From assembly GCA_024636395.1 (NCBI GenBank), contig JAGXHD010000146.1, positions 1-6,428 of the forward strand: a stretch of 6,428 nucleotides of DNA. Direction: 5' to 3'. The position numbers and the translations under genes are program-made. Below the pieces are notes generated by a model. It was not told the DNA's origin. It saw nothing but the letters and a program-made list of their open reading frames with translations, and did no database searches. Shown piece after piece: positions 1-5,849 of this stretch; position 1 is the first letter of the stretch, and each line of letters begins with the position of its first letter. The stretch comes from Sulfitobacter sp. Its GTDB lineage: Bacteria > Pseudomonadota > Alphaproteobacteria > Rhodobacterales > Rhodobacteraceae.

Positions 1-819
1 CAAACTGACGAGCCGCTCCATTATAAGATCGCGCAGCTCTTGATCCTCCGTCGCCGCCTCCTCGATGGACCGCCCGCTCACAAAGCTCATCGCGAGGACG
101 CTCTCGGTGCTCCAGTCCGCGTGGACCTGCGGCAGCACGAAGCCCTCTGTCCCCGCCAGCAATGCGCGAAAGCGGTCGAGACAGACTGCTTCGCGCCGAT
201 AATCCGTCTCCTCGTGCAGTTGCCGCGCGGCCTCTGCCAAATAAGGGTCAATAGCGAAGCCTTTGGGCAGCATTCCCGACATGCGAATGAGCGCGCCTAC
301 ATTCGCCACATCGCTCTCGATGCTGCGCGCCACACCGGGGTATTGCACCTTGATCGCCATATCACGCCCGTCGTGCGTCTGGGCCCGGTGGACCTGCCCG
401 ATGGACGCCGCCGCGATCGGGCGCACGTCAAACCGGGAAAAATCACGCAGCCACCCCGCGTGCCATTGCGCTCCCAGCACCTTTTTCAGCTGTGCAGGTG
501 GCATGAAATGCGCGTCGTCGCGCAGACGTCCCATGATCTGCGCCAGTTCCGGGGGCAACACTTCGCCCGTGTCCATCGACACGAGCTGCCCGATTTTCAT
601 CGCAGCGCCGCGCATCTTCGCCAATTGGTCCGCAATGCGGGTCACGTTGGCAGGCGTTAACAGCAGGCTGCGCCATTCGGGCCGCTTGCCACGCCCCAGC
701 TGGGCCATGCTACCGAGCGCCATATTGCCCGCCACGCCCGCCGTCATAGAACCAAGCCGCGTGAGACGCCCCAAGCGGCTCGACGGAACTGCAAGTCCTC
801 TGTCCCGCGGATCGTTCAT
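1..819 (-). CDS. ABC1/UbiB/COQ8-family atypical protein kinase, C-terminus cut by window edge
   Basis: The reading frame runs unbroken for 273 codons from ATG at 819 to the left edge, so the gene is partial. The family-defining KxGQ motif is seen as KIGQ at residues 75-78. The alanine-rich loop that replaces the usual kinase glycine loop is AAASIGQVHRA (136-146). The nucleotide-binding lysine lies in AIKVQYPG (155-162, K157), followed by EETDYRREA (203-211) and a hinge-like segment VLAMSFVSGRSIEE (241-254). The catalytic and metal-binding motifs near HGDxHPGN expected in this family would fall beyond the edge. Bacterial members are usually about 430-460 residues, so roughly 60% is visible. 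Family members (UbiB, yeast Coq8, plant ABC1K) are ATPases or kinases tied to ubiquinone and other prenyl-lipid metabolism; the substrate here is unknown. It is the third gene of a minus-strand operon and its start overlaps the preceding stop as ATGA. The absence of ubiE or ubiJ beside it hints that it may be a UbiB paralogue, not UbiB itself. Confidence 0.93.
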   Translation of the reverse strand, partial: MNDPRDRGLAVPSSRLGRLTRLGSMTAGVAGNMALGSMAQLGRGKRPEWRSLLLTPANVTRIADQLAKMRGAAMKIGQLVSMDTGEVLPPELAQIMGRLRDDAHFMPPAQLKKVLGAQWHAGWLRDFSRFDVRPIAAASIGQVHRAQTHDGRDMAIKVQYPGVARSIESDVANVGALIRMSGMLPKGFAIDPYLAEAARQLHEETDYRREAVCLDRFRALLAGTEGFVLPQVHADWSTESVLAMSFVSGRSIEEAATEDQELRDLIMERLVSL

Positions 820-1031
820 TTATACATCTCCCGCCGTGTGCCGAATGTGTGCACTCGCTTGCGCCAAGCCCTATAGCTTCCCGTCTTGAGCTCGCGCCGC
901 ATGAGGGCCTGCACTTCCTTCTCCCGAAGCCCATATTCTGCTTCGATCGTCGCGAAGGGCACATGATCGCTCAGCGCCATCTGGATGATATCGCTGATAT
1001 CCGCTGGTTTAAGATCGTGAGCCTGCCCCAT
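816..1031 (-). CDS. TIGR03643/DUF2805 family small protein, helix-turn-helix-like
   Basis: A 71-residue protein. Residues about 11-48 (DISDIIQMALSDHVPF and onward to LMRREL) have the spacing of a homeodomain-like or sigma-type helix-turn-helix: a first helix, then a helix around FATIEAEYG, then one around REKEVQALM. The tail YRAWRKRVHTFGTRRE (53-68) matches the basic S/Y-x-x-WRKRV ending that I recall as typical of TIGR03643 (DUF2805). No function is established for this family; DNA or RNA binding is an inference from the fold-like pattern and the basic C-terminus. I chose ATG at 1031, five bases after the CIA30 stop. A TTG at 1040 would add three residues (MNI) and create a TTGA overlap, but it is a weaker start. 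Neither has a clear Shine-Dalgarno sequence, so translation may depend on coupling to the upstream gene. The stop overlaps the kinase start by 4 bases (ATGA). From memory, members of this family often sit near photolyase/cryptochrome genes; none is in this window. Confidence 0.85.
   Translation of the reverse strand: MGQAHDLKPADISDIIQMALSDHVPFATIEAEYGLREKEVQALMRRELKTGSYRAWRKRVHTFGTRREMYK
828..832 (-). promoter_or_regulatory. Ribosome binding site for the ABC1-family kinase
   Basis: GGGAG on the minus strand lies 8 bases before the ATG at 819, inside the end of the upstream TIGR03643 gene. It supports 819 as the kinase start and fits translational coupling through the ATGA overlap. Confidence 0.55.
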
Positions 1032-1036
1032 GATAT

Positions 1037-1585
1037 TCAACGGTAAAACTGAATACTGGATAAGGCGATCCCCGCGCGCATCTTTGATCCGATAGCAAGG
1101 ATCCCCATGCGCTTCAGTCTTGCGGGATCGAAGGCCGCATCGGTTTTATGAGCCTCGAACTCGCCCCAGGGTATCCGGATTGTCTGCCATTCCGGACCCG
1201 CCTCAAATGCACTCCGGAAAGACTGCCAAGGCCGGGTGAGCTGGTCAGTCCGCAGACGTAATTCGTAGCTTTCGCCATTGCCAAAGACCTCCATTTCGAT
1301 CCCGGCCCAACCCGACGCATCGAGGCTACTGCCATGCGCGAGATCGAAGGCCATCTGAATGAAGCCGCCGTTGTTCTCGAGCGACACGTCCCCAGTGAGT
1401 TGAACCGCGTCGCGTCCTGCGATGAGGACATCGCGAACCTCGCCCGTGGAGACGCCGCCCATAACGGTGTCGGCAACATATTCCCACTCGGGCTCAAGCC
1501 GCATTGTATTGTCCTCTGCCTGCGTCGGCGTAGTTGTCATCAAAATCCCCACGAGCGCGAGACGTCTGCGCGTTACCATCATCAT
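1037..1585 (-). CDS. CIA30 family protein with probable signal peptide
   Basis: A 182-residue protein, first gene of the minus-strand operon. It carries the CIA30 (complex I intermediate-associated protein 30) domain, a galactose-binding-like beta sandwich. Visible motifs are WEYVADTVMGGVSTG (34-48), GDVSLENNGGFIQ (65-77), YELRLRTD (107-114), WQSF (120-123), WQTIRIPWGEF (133-143) and a final beta strand reaching the C-terminus. The length fits bacterial single-domain members. The mitochondrial relative, NDUFAF1, helps assemble complex I; the role of bacterial forms is not established. The N-terminus has TRRR (5-8), a short hydrophobic stretch LALVGILM (9-16) and a plausible cleavage site after PTQA (residue 23), so export is likely. 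The arginines give only a weak Tat resemblance. I chose the first of three consecutive ATG codons (1585). A GTG at 1627 would add 14 residues before the signal peptide and is less likely. No convincing ribosome binding site precedes either. Confidence 0.87.
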   Translation of the reverse strand: MMMVTRRRLALVGILMTTTPTQAEDNTMRLEPEWEYVADTVMGGVSTGEVRDVLIAGRDAVQLTGDVSLENNGGFIQMAFDLAHGSSLDASGWAGIEMEVFGNGESYELRLRTDQLTRPWQSFRSAFEAGPEWQTIRIPWGEFEAHKTDAAFDPARLKRMGILAIGSKMRAGIALSSIQFYR

Positions 1586-1630
1586 GAATAGTGATCTAGC
1601 GGCCTGTCGTCCTCTGACCAGCCACACCGC

Positions 1631-1689
1631 GACATATGGCCCACGAACAATGCGAAACTGGTGGCCATCCTGCCCCTGTGCAATATGTC
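1631..1689. repeat. Imperfect inverted pair of 13-base elements, possible operators
   Basis: GACATATGGCCCA at 1631-1643 (plus strand) and GACATATTGCACA on the minus strand at 1677-1689 agree at 11 of 13 positions, including the first seven. They face each other across 33 bases in the middle of the divergent control region, one nearer each operon. This is what two copies of one regulator site might look like. By a rough estimate such a match arises by chance in well under half of regions this size but is not rare, so it is weak evidence on its own. Confidence 0.25.
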
Positions 1690-1695
1690 AGCGAC

Positions 1696-1701
1696 AAGGA
1701 G
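1696..1701 (+). promoter_or_regulatory. Ribosome binding site of the ABC ATPase gene
   Basis: AAGGAG is a strong Shine-Dalgarno sequence. It lies 3 bases before the ATG at 1705 and 6 bases before the ATG at 1708. The better spacing points to 1708, and it argues against the upstream in-frame ATG at 1636, which has no such site. Confidence 0.75.
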
Positions 1702-1707
1702 ACGATG

Positions 1708-2364
1708 ATGCTGCTGCACGTGAAACACCTCAAAAAATCGTATTCCGGCGCCGAGGGGTCCGTTCCAGTACTGCGTGGGATCGATATGGAGGTCGCGGCA
1801 GGCGAGACGCTTGCACTCACCGGCGAGAGCGGCTCTGGCAAAAGCACACTGCTGCATTTGATCGGCGGCCTCGATACCGCCGACAGTGGCCTGATCGAAC
1901 TGGACGGGCAAGATATCACCGCGATGGACGACACGCAGCGTGCAGCAGTCCGTCGCACCCGGATCGGCATCATCTTTCAACAGTTCAATTTAATACCCTC
2001 GCTCGATATTGCGGCAAATATCGCGTTTCAGGCGCGGCTCGCGGGCACCTATGATGTCGGCAGCACCGATGACCTCGCCAAGGCCCTCGGCCTCGCGACG
2101 CATCTGCGCAAGTACCCCGAGCAGCTTTCCGGTGGCCAACAGCAGCGCGTGGCGATCGCGCGGGCACTGGCAGCCAGACCACAGCTCATATTGGCGGACG
2201 AACCAACCGGCAACCTTGATGAGTCGACCGCTGCGGACGTGATGAGCCAGATGCTCGCACTCGTGGCCCAAACCGGTGCGGCGCTGATCATGGTGACCCA
2301 TTCGCCGCGTCTTGCGGGTCAGATGGGGCGGCATCTGCATCTGCGCCAAGGCCTGCTGGCGTGA
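1708..2364 (+). CDS. ABC transporter ATP-binding protein, LolD/MacB/YbbA (AttE-like) type
   Basis: A 218-residue cytoplasmic ATPase that powers the permease encoded next to it. All expected ABC motifs are intact: Walker A GESGSGKST (39-47), Q-loop FQQFNLIPSL (90-99, with Q91/Q92), signature LSGGQQQR (140-147), Walker B LILADEP (160-166, catalytic E165), D-loop after TGNLD and switch histidine in MVTHSP (H198). The FQQFNLIPSL and ADEPTGNLD wording is typical of the LolD/MacB/YbbA group that works with FtsX-fold permeases, in which ATP hydrolysis moves periplasmic domains or extracts lipids instead of driving classic transmembrane passage. Its first-gene position, ahead of a double-FtsX permease and an AttH-like gene, makes it the AttE counterpart of an AttEFGH-like system. 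The stop overlaps the permease GTG start by 4 bases (GTGA). ATG at 1705 is an almost equal choice of start. Confidence 0.96.
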   Translation: MLLHVKHLKKSYSGAEGSVPVLRGIDMEVAAGETLALTGESGSGKSTLLHLIGGLDTADSGLIELDGQDITAMDDTQRAAVRRTRIGIIFQQFNLIPSLDIAANIAFQARLAGTYDVGSTDDLAKALGLATHLRKYPEQLSGGQQQRVAIARALAARPQLILADEPTGNLDESTAADVMSQMLALVAQTGAALIMVTHSPRLAGQMGRHLHLRQGLLA

Positions 2365-4757
2365 CCGCAACAGGCCTATCGGCGCTCTGGTCGCACTGGC
2401 GGCGCAATCCGCTCCAGCTCTTTACCCTGGTGGCTGGGTTGGCACTGGCTACGGCATTGTGGTCCGGAGTTCAGGCCGTAAACGCCGAAGCGCGCGCGAG
2501 CTATGATGCCGCAGCCGCGACCCTGGGCGAAGGACAATACGATCAGCTTCTGCCCGCCGTAGGCAGTGACATCGCGCAGGAGACATTCATCGCCCTGCGG
2601 CGCGCGGGCTGGCTTGTGGGGCCCGTCGTCGAAGGTCAAATAGGCCCTGCGGGTACGCAGGTGCGGCTTGTGGGGATCGATCCGCTAACTGCGCCCGGAG
2701 GCTTGGGCCCTGTCGGCGGTGGCAGTATGGACCTGCCTCAATTCCTGTCTGAACAGCCTGTGTTCGCCAATGCGGCCACTGCGGCAAAGCTCGAAGGATT
2801 GATCGACGCGCCGCTGGTGATCGAGCCCACGATTGCGCCCGATACGGCCATTACAGATATTTTCGTGGCCCAGCGCCTATTGGGCGCTCAAGGTCGCCTA
2901 AACCGCCTCATCCTCGCCCCCGAGCAGCCTGTGGGGCGCCCTGCGCTTGAGAACATCGCTCCCGATCTGACCCGCCGCGCTGCGCAGGGGGGATCGGATG
3001 TCGGCCGACTGACCGACAGCTTTCATCTCAACCTCACCGCCTTTGGTCTGCTGAGCTTTGCCGTGGGCATCTTCATCGTGCACGGCGCGATCGGCCTCGC
3101 GTTTGAGCAGCGGCGCGCGATGGTGCGGACGCTGCGGGCGCTGGGGATGCCGTTGCGCCGCCTGATCGTGCTCATGGCCTCGGAATTGCTGGTGTTGGCG
3201 CTCATCGGCGGGGTACTCGGCGTCTCGCTCGGCTATATTGTGGCGGCGACGCTGCTCCCGGATGTGGCCGCCACACTCAAGGGGCTGTACGGCGCGCAGG
3301 TCTCGGGCGCGTTGCAGTTGCGGCCCGCGTGGTGGCTCTCGGGGTTGGCGATCAGCGTGCTGGGCACGGCAATTGCGGCCACAGGCGCATTGATCTCCGT
3401 GGCCCGGATGCCTCTGCTAGCCAGTGCACAGCCGCGTGCCTGGGCCACCTACCGCGCGCGTGTGCGGCAAATTCAGATGGCGGTGAGCGTTGCTTTGCTG
3501 GCCACCGCTTTGATCCTGGTGCTGGTGGGGGAGGGTCTGGTGATGGGCTTCGGTCTGCTTGCCTGCCTGCTGATCGGAGCTGCTCTGGCGCTGCCCTTGG
3601 TGTTGGACGGTATGCTATGGTTGGCCTCCGTGCGCGCCCGCAGCGTGGTGGCGCAATGGTTCTGGGCGGACACACGCCAGCAACTTCCAGGGCTGAGCCT
3701 CGCGCTCATGGCGTTGCTGCTGGCGATGGCGGCGAACGTGGGCGTCTCCACAATGGTGTCGAGCTTCAGGCTGACCTTCACCGGGTTTCTCGACCAGCGG
3801 CTCGCCTCGGAAATTTACGTGAGCGCGCAGAGCGTGCAGCAAGCCCGCGCGCTGGAGGCATTCGCAGCCCCTCTCACCTCCGAAGTGCTCCCGCTACTTT
3901 CGGTGGAGGCAACGCTCGCGGGTCTGCCCGCCGAGCTTTACGGCGCGCGGATCGGGGCGACGTACCGCGATAATTGGGGCCTGCTCGCCGCCGCTCCAAA
4001 CGTCTGGGACAGTGTTGCGGCAGGGGATGCGTTGCTCGTGAATGAACAGCTGGCACGGCGGGCCGGGCTTTGGGTCGGTGACGATCTGCGGATCGGGCCA
4101 CAGACGGTTTTGCCGATTGCAGGCGTTTTCGGCGATTACGGCAATCCAATCGGTCAAGCGATCGTCTCGGAGCCGCTATTCTCGACGCTGCACCCGCAAG
4201 TAACTGCACTACGATTTGGCCTGCGCACCGATGATGCAGAGGCCCTGCGCAATGCGCTGACGGACGACTTCGGCCTGCCCGCCGGCAACATCACTGATCA
4301 GGCCCAGATCAAGGCCTTTTCGCTGGCAGTGTTCGAGCGGACCTTCACGGTCACCGCAGCGCTCAATGTGCTCACGCTCAGCGTGGCGGGCTTCGCTATC
4401 TTCATGAGCTTACTCACGCTTGCAGGAATGCGCCTGCCACAGCTCGCGCCCGCTTGGGCGCTGGGGATGACGCGTCGGCGATTGGGCCAGTTGGAGCTGA
4501 TGCGCGCGGTGGTTTTGGCGGTGCTCACGACGGCCTGCGCGCTGCCTCTGGGGCTGGCGCTGGCTTGGGTGCTGCTGGCGGTGGTGAATGTGGAAGCGTT
4601 CGGCTGGCGCCTGCCAATGTATGTTTTCCCCCGCGATTATGCAGTTTTGGGGCTGTTTGCGCTGGCGGCGGCACTGCTTGCGGCAGCTTGGCCTGCCCGC
4701 AGGCTCGCGCGCACGCCGCCTGCCGATCTGTTAAAGGTGTTTGCAAATGAGCGTTAA
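2361..4757 (+). CDS. ABC transporter permease with two FtsX domains (YbbP / fused AttF-AttG type)
   Basis: A 798-residue inner-membrane protein. I see about ten membrane segments: 19-38, 223-246, 267-292, 324-347, 372-392, 396-419, 443-466, 662-688, 713-743 and 759-777. Two large periplasmic parts fall between the first and second (about 40-220) and between the seventh and eighth (about 470-660). Each half ends in an FtsX-like three-helix unit with a short coupling loop: RRAMVRTLRALGMPLRRL (251-268) and LGMTRRRLGQLELMRAV (701-717). The end, RRLARTPPADLLKVF, is typical of this fold. Length and topology match E. coli YbbP and single-chain versions of AttF plus AttG. One chain would therefore supply both permease halves for a dimer of the upstream ATPase. 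The GTG start at 2361 overlaps the ATPase stop and there is no better upstream start, which suggests translational coupling. The substrate is unknown; the AttH-like partner suggests a hydrophobic one. Confidence 0.94.
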   Translation: MTATGLSALWSHWRRNPLQLFTLVAGLALATALWSGVQAVNAEARASYDAAAATLGEGQYDQLLPAVGSDIAQETFIALRRAGWLVGPVVEGQIGPAGTQVRLVGIDPLTAPGGLGPVGGGSMDLPQFLSEQPVFANAATAAKLEGLIDAPLVIEPTIAPDTAITDIFVAQRLLGAQGRLNRLILAPEQPVGRPALENIAPDLTRRAAQGGSDVGRLTDSFHLNLTAFGLLSFAVGIFIVHGAIGLAFEQRRAMVRTLRALGMPLRRLIVLMASELLVLALIGGVLGVSLGYIVAATLLPDVAATLKGLYGAQVSGALQLRPAWWLSGLAISVLGTAIAATGALISVARMPLLASAQPRAWATYRARVRQIQMAVSVALLATALILVLVGEGLVMGFGLLACLLIGAALALPLVLDGMLWLASVRARSVVAQWFWADTRQQLPGLSLALMALLLAMAANVGVSTMVSSFRLTFTGFLDQRLASEIYVSAQSVQQARALEAFAAPLTSEVLPLLSVEATLAGLPAELYGARIGATYRDNWGLLAAAPNVWDSVAAGDALLVNEQLARRAGLWVGDDLRIGPQTVLPIAGVFGDYGNPIGQAIVSEPLFSTLHPQVTALRFGLRTDDAEALRNALTDDFGLPAGNITDQAQIKAFSLAVFERTFTVTAALNVLTLSVAGFAIFMSLLTLAGMRLPQLAPAWALGMTRRRLGQLELMRAVVLAVLTTACALPLGLALAWVLLAVVNVEAFGWRLPMYVFPRDYAVLGLFALAAALLAAAWPARRLARTPPADLLKVFANER
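4733..4739 (+). promoter_or_regulatory. Ribosome binding site of the AttH-like gene, inside the permease end
   Basis: AAAGGTG lies 7 bases before the ATG at 4747, within the last codons of the permease gene. It supports ATG 4747 over the TTG at 4741, which lies too close to it. Confidence 0.5.
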
Positions 4758-5799
4758 ATCACTGTTTCTTTGCGTTTTTCTATTAGCAGCGGCCCCACTT
4801 ATCGCGGCCGCACAGGGGTTCGGCGGCTTGGGAACGGAGGCCGAAGGGTTTGCCGTTCCCACCCCGGCGCCTGAATTCAATTTCCCCGCCGATCACGGCG
4901 CGCATCCCGACTACCGGATCGAGTGGTGGTATCTCACCGCCAACATGACAGGCCCCGACGGCACGCCCTATGGCCTACAATGGACGCTCTTTCGCTCCGC
5001 CCTTTCCCCCTTCGCGACCGCAGGATGGGACAGCCCGCAAATCTGGTTGGGCCATGCGGCAGTGACCACGGCGACGGAGCACTATACCGCCGAGCGGTTT
5101 GCGCGCGACGGCATCGGTCAGGCGGGGGTCACGCCCGCGCCCTTCGAGGCATGGATCGACGATTGGCACATGCGAGGGCCGAATTTCGATACGTTGAACT
5201 TGCGCGCAAGCGGGGCGCAGTTTGCCTATGATGTGGATCTGCGCGCACAGGGCCCGCTCATTTTCCACGGAGACCGCGGCTATTCGGTGAAATCAGAGCA
5301 GGGTCAGGCGAGCTATTACTACTCGCAGGCGTTTTTCGCGCTGGACGGTACGTTGAGCCTGCCTGACGGGGAAATTCCCGTGACCGGAACGGCGTGGCTC
5401 GATCGGGAGTGGTCGTCACAGCCGCTCGCTTCCGATCAGACGGGATGGGACTGGTTTTCGCTCTCTTTCGACGGGGGCCGCAAGCTGATGGGGTTCAGGC
5501 TCCGGCAGGCGGACGGCAGCTACTTCACCTCCGGCACGTGGATCGCGCCCGACGGGCAAACGACAGCCCTGCCGAACGGCAGCTTTACCGCAGAGCCGCT
5601 GGAGACCACGCAGATCAACGAACACGCGGTGCCCACACGCTGGCAAGTGCGCGTGCCCGAATATGATGTGGATGTGACGGTGTCGGCAATGAACCCCGGA
5701 GCATGGATGGATTTGTCTGTGCCCTACTGGGAGGGGCCTGTCACCGTTTCCGGGAGCGATAGTGGCATCGGCTATCTGGAGATGACGGGCTACGATTGA
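4747..5799 (+). CDS. AttH/CrtC-like lipocalin-fold protein, exported (carotenoid 1,2-hydratase family)
   Basis: A 350-residue protein and last gene of the ABC operon, overlapping the permease by 11 bases. It starts with a clear signal peptide: K4, hydrophobic core LFLCVFLLAAAPLIA (6-20) and probable cleavage after AAA near residue 22. The mature part has the family marks of AttH and hydroxyneurosporene synthase (CrtC): EWWYLTANM (59-67), YGLQWTLFR (75-83), TAWLDREWSSQ (215-225), WDWFSLSFD (234-242), YWEGPV (327-332) and the closing GYLEMTGY (342-349). The family folds as two lipocalin-like barrels. CrtC adds water to a carotenoid double bond; for AttH-type members beside ABC genes no reaction is proven. 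Its place after an ABC ATPase and double-FtsX permease identifies it as AttH-like, probably a periplasmic binding or processing partner for a hydrophobic molecule. No crt genes are present nearby, so a role in carotenoid synthesis should not be assumed. Length is normal and no motif looks broken. Confidence 0.92.
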   Translation: MSVKSLFLCVFLLAAAPLIAAAQGFGGLGTEAEGFAVPTPAPEFNFPADHGAHPDYRIEWWYLTANMTGPDGTPYGLQWTLFRSALSPFATAGWDSPQIWLGHAAVTTATEHYTAERFARDGIGQAGVTPAPFEAWIDDWHMRGPNFDTLNLRASGAQFAYDVDLRAQGPLIFHGDRGYSVKSEQGQASYYYSQAFFALDGTLSLPDGEIPVTGTAWLDREWSSQPLASDQTGWDWFSLSFDGGRKLMGFRLRQADGSYFTSGTWIAPDGQTTALPNGSFTAEPLETTQINEHAVPTRWQVRVPEYDVDVTVSAMNPGAWMDLSVPYWEGPVTVSGSDSGIGYLEMTGYD

Positions 5800-5808
5800 C
5801 CCTGTTTA

Positions 5809-5828
5809 GCGTCTCGCAAACGAGAGGC
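5809..5828. terminator. Weak hairpin between convergent genes, possible bidirectional terminator
   Basis: GCGTCTCG and CGAGAGGC flank a four-base CAAA loop. They form five continuous pairs next to the loop, then a G-G mismatch, then two more pairs. The hairpin sits in the 50-base gap between the stops of two convergent genes, where a terminator is expected. No T-run follows on either strand, so it is not a classic intrinsic terminator. Confidence 0.3.
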
Positions 5829-5849
5829 AAAGCTGACAGGACGGCGACA

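Larger units (their letters stand above)
1586..1707. promoter_or_regulatory. Divergent control region between the two operons
   Basis: This 122-base gap lies between the starts of two operons that face away from each other, so it must hold promoters for both unless transcripts come from further away. I could not identify a convincing -35/-10 pair on either strand. AT-richer patches (CATATG near 1633-1638 and CAATAT at 1681-1686) are the best places for -10 elements but lack good partners at the right spacing. It contains the ribosome binding site of the ABC ATPase and an imperfect inverted pair of 13-base sites. Confidence 0.6.

Noticed and set aside
40..889. Plus-strand open frames of 206 and 208 codons opposite the kinase gene
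   Set aside because: They lie antisense to a frame with clear ABC1 motifs, resemble no family I know and are rich in Arg, Pro and Ala, as expected of shadow frames in GC-rich DNA.
1586..1627. Longer CIA30 start at GTG 1627
   Set aside because: It would put 14 extra residues ahead of a good signal peptide and has no ribosome binding site.
1636..1707. Longer ABC ATPase start at ATG 1636
   Set aside because: The extra residues do not resemble the N-terminus of ABC ATPases, no ribosome binding site precedes it, and AAGGAG sits just before 1705/1708.
1422..2054. Plus-strand frame of 210 codons across the CIA30 start, the control region and the ATPase start
   Set aside because: It overlaps two well-supported genes, has no recognisable domain and is arginine-rich in the part that shadows the ATPase.
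3329..3973. Plus-strand frame of 214 codons inside the permease gene
   Set aside because: It is a shifted frame of the permease with very high Gly, Ala and Arg content and no domain, while the permease frame itself is continuous.
4741..4746. TTG start at 4741 for the AttH-like gene
   Set aside because: It is a rarer codon lying only one base after the AAAGGTG site; ATG 4747 has proper spacing.
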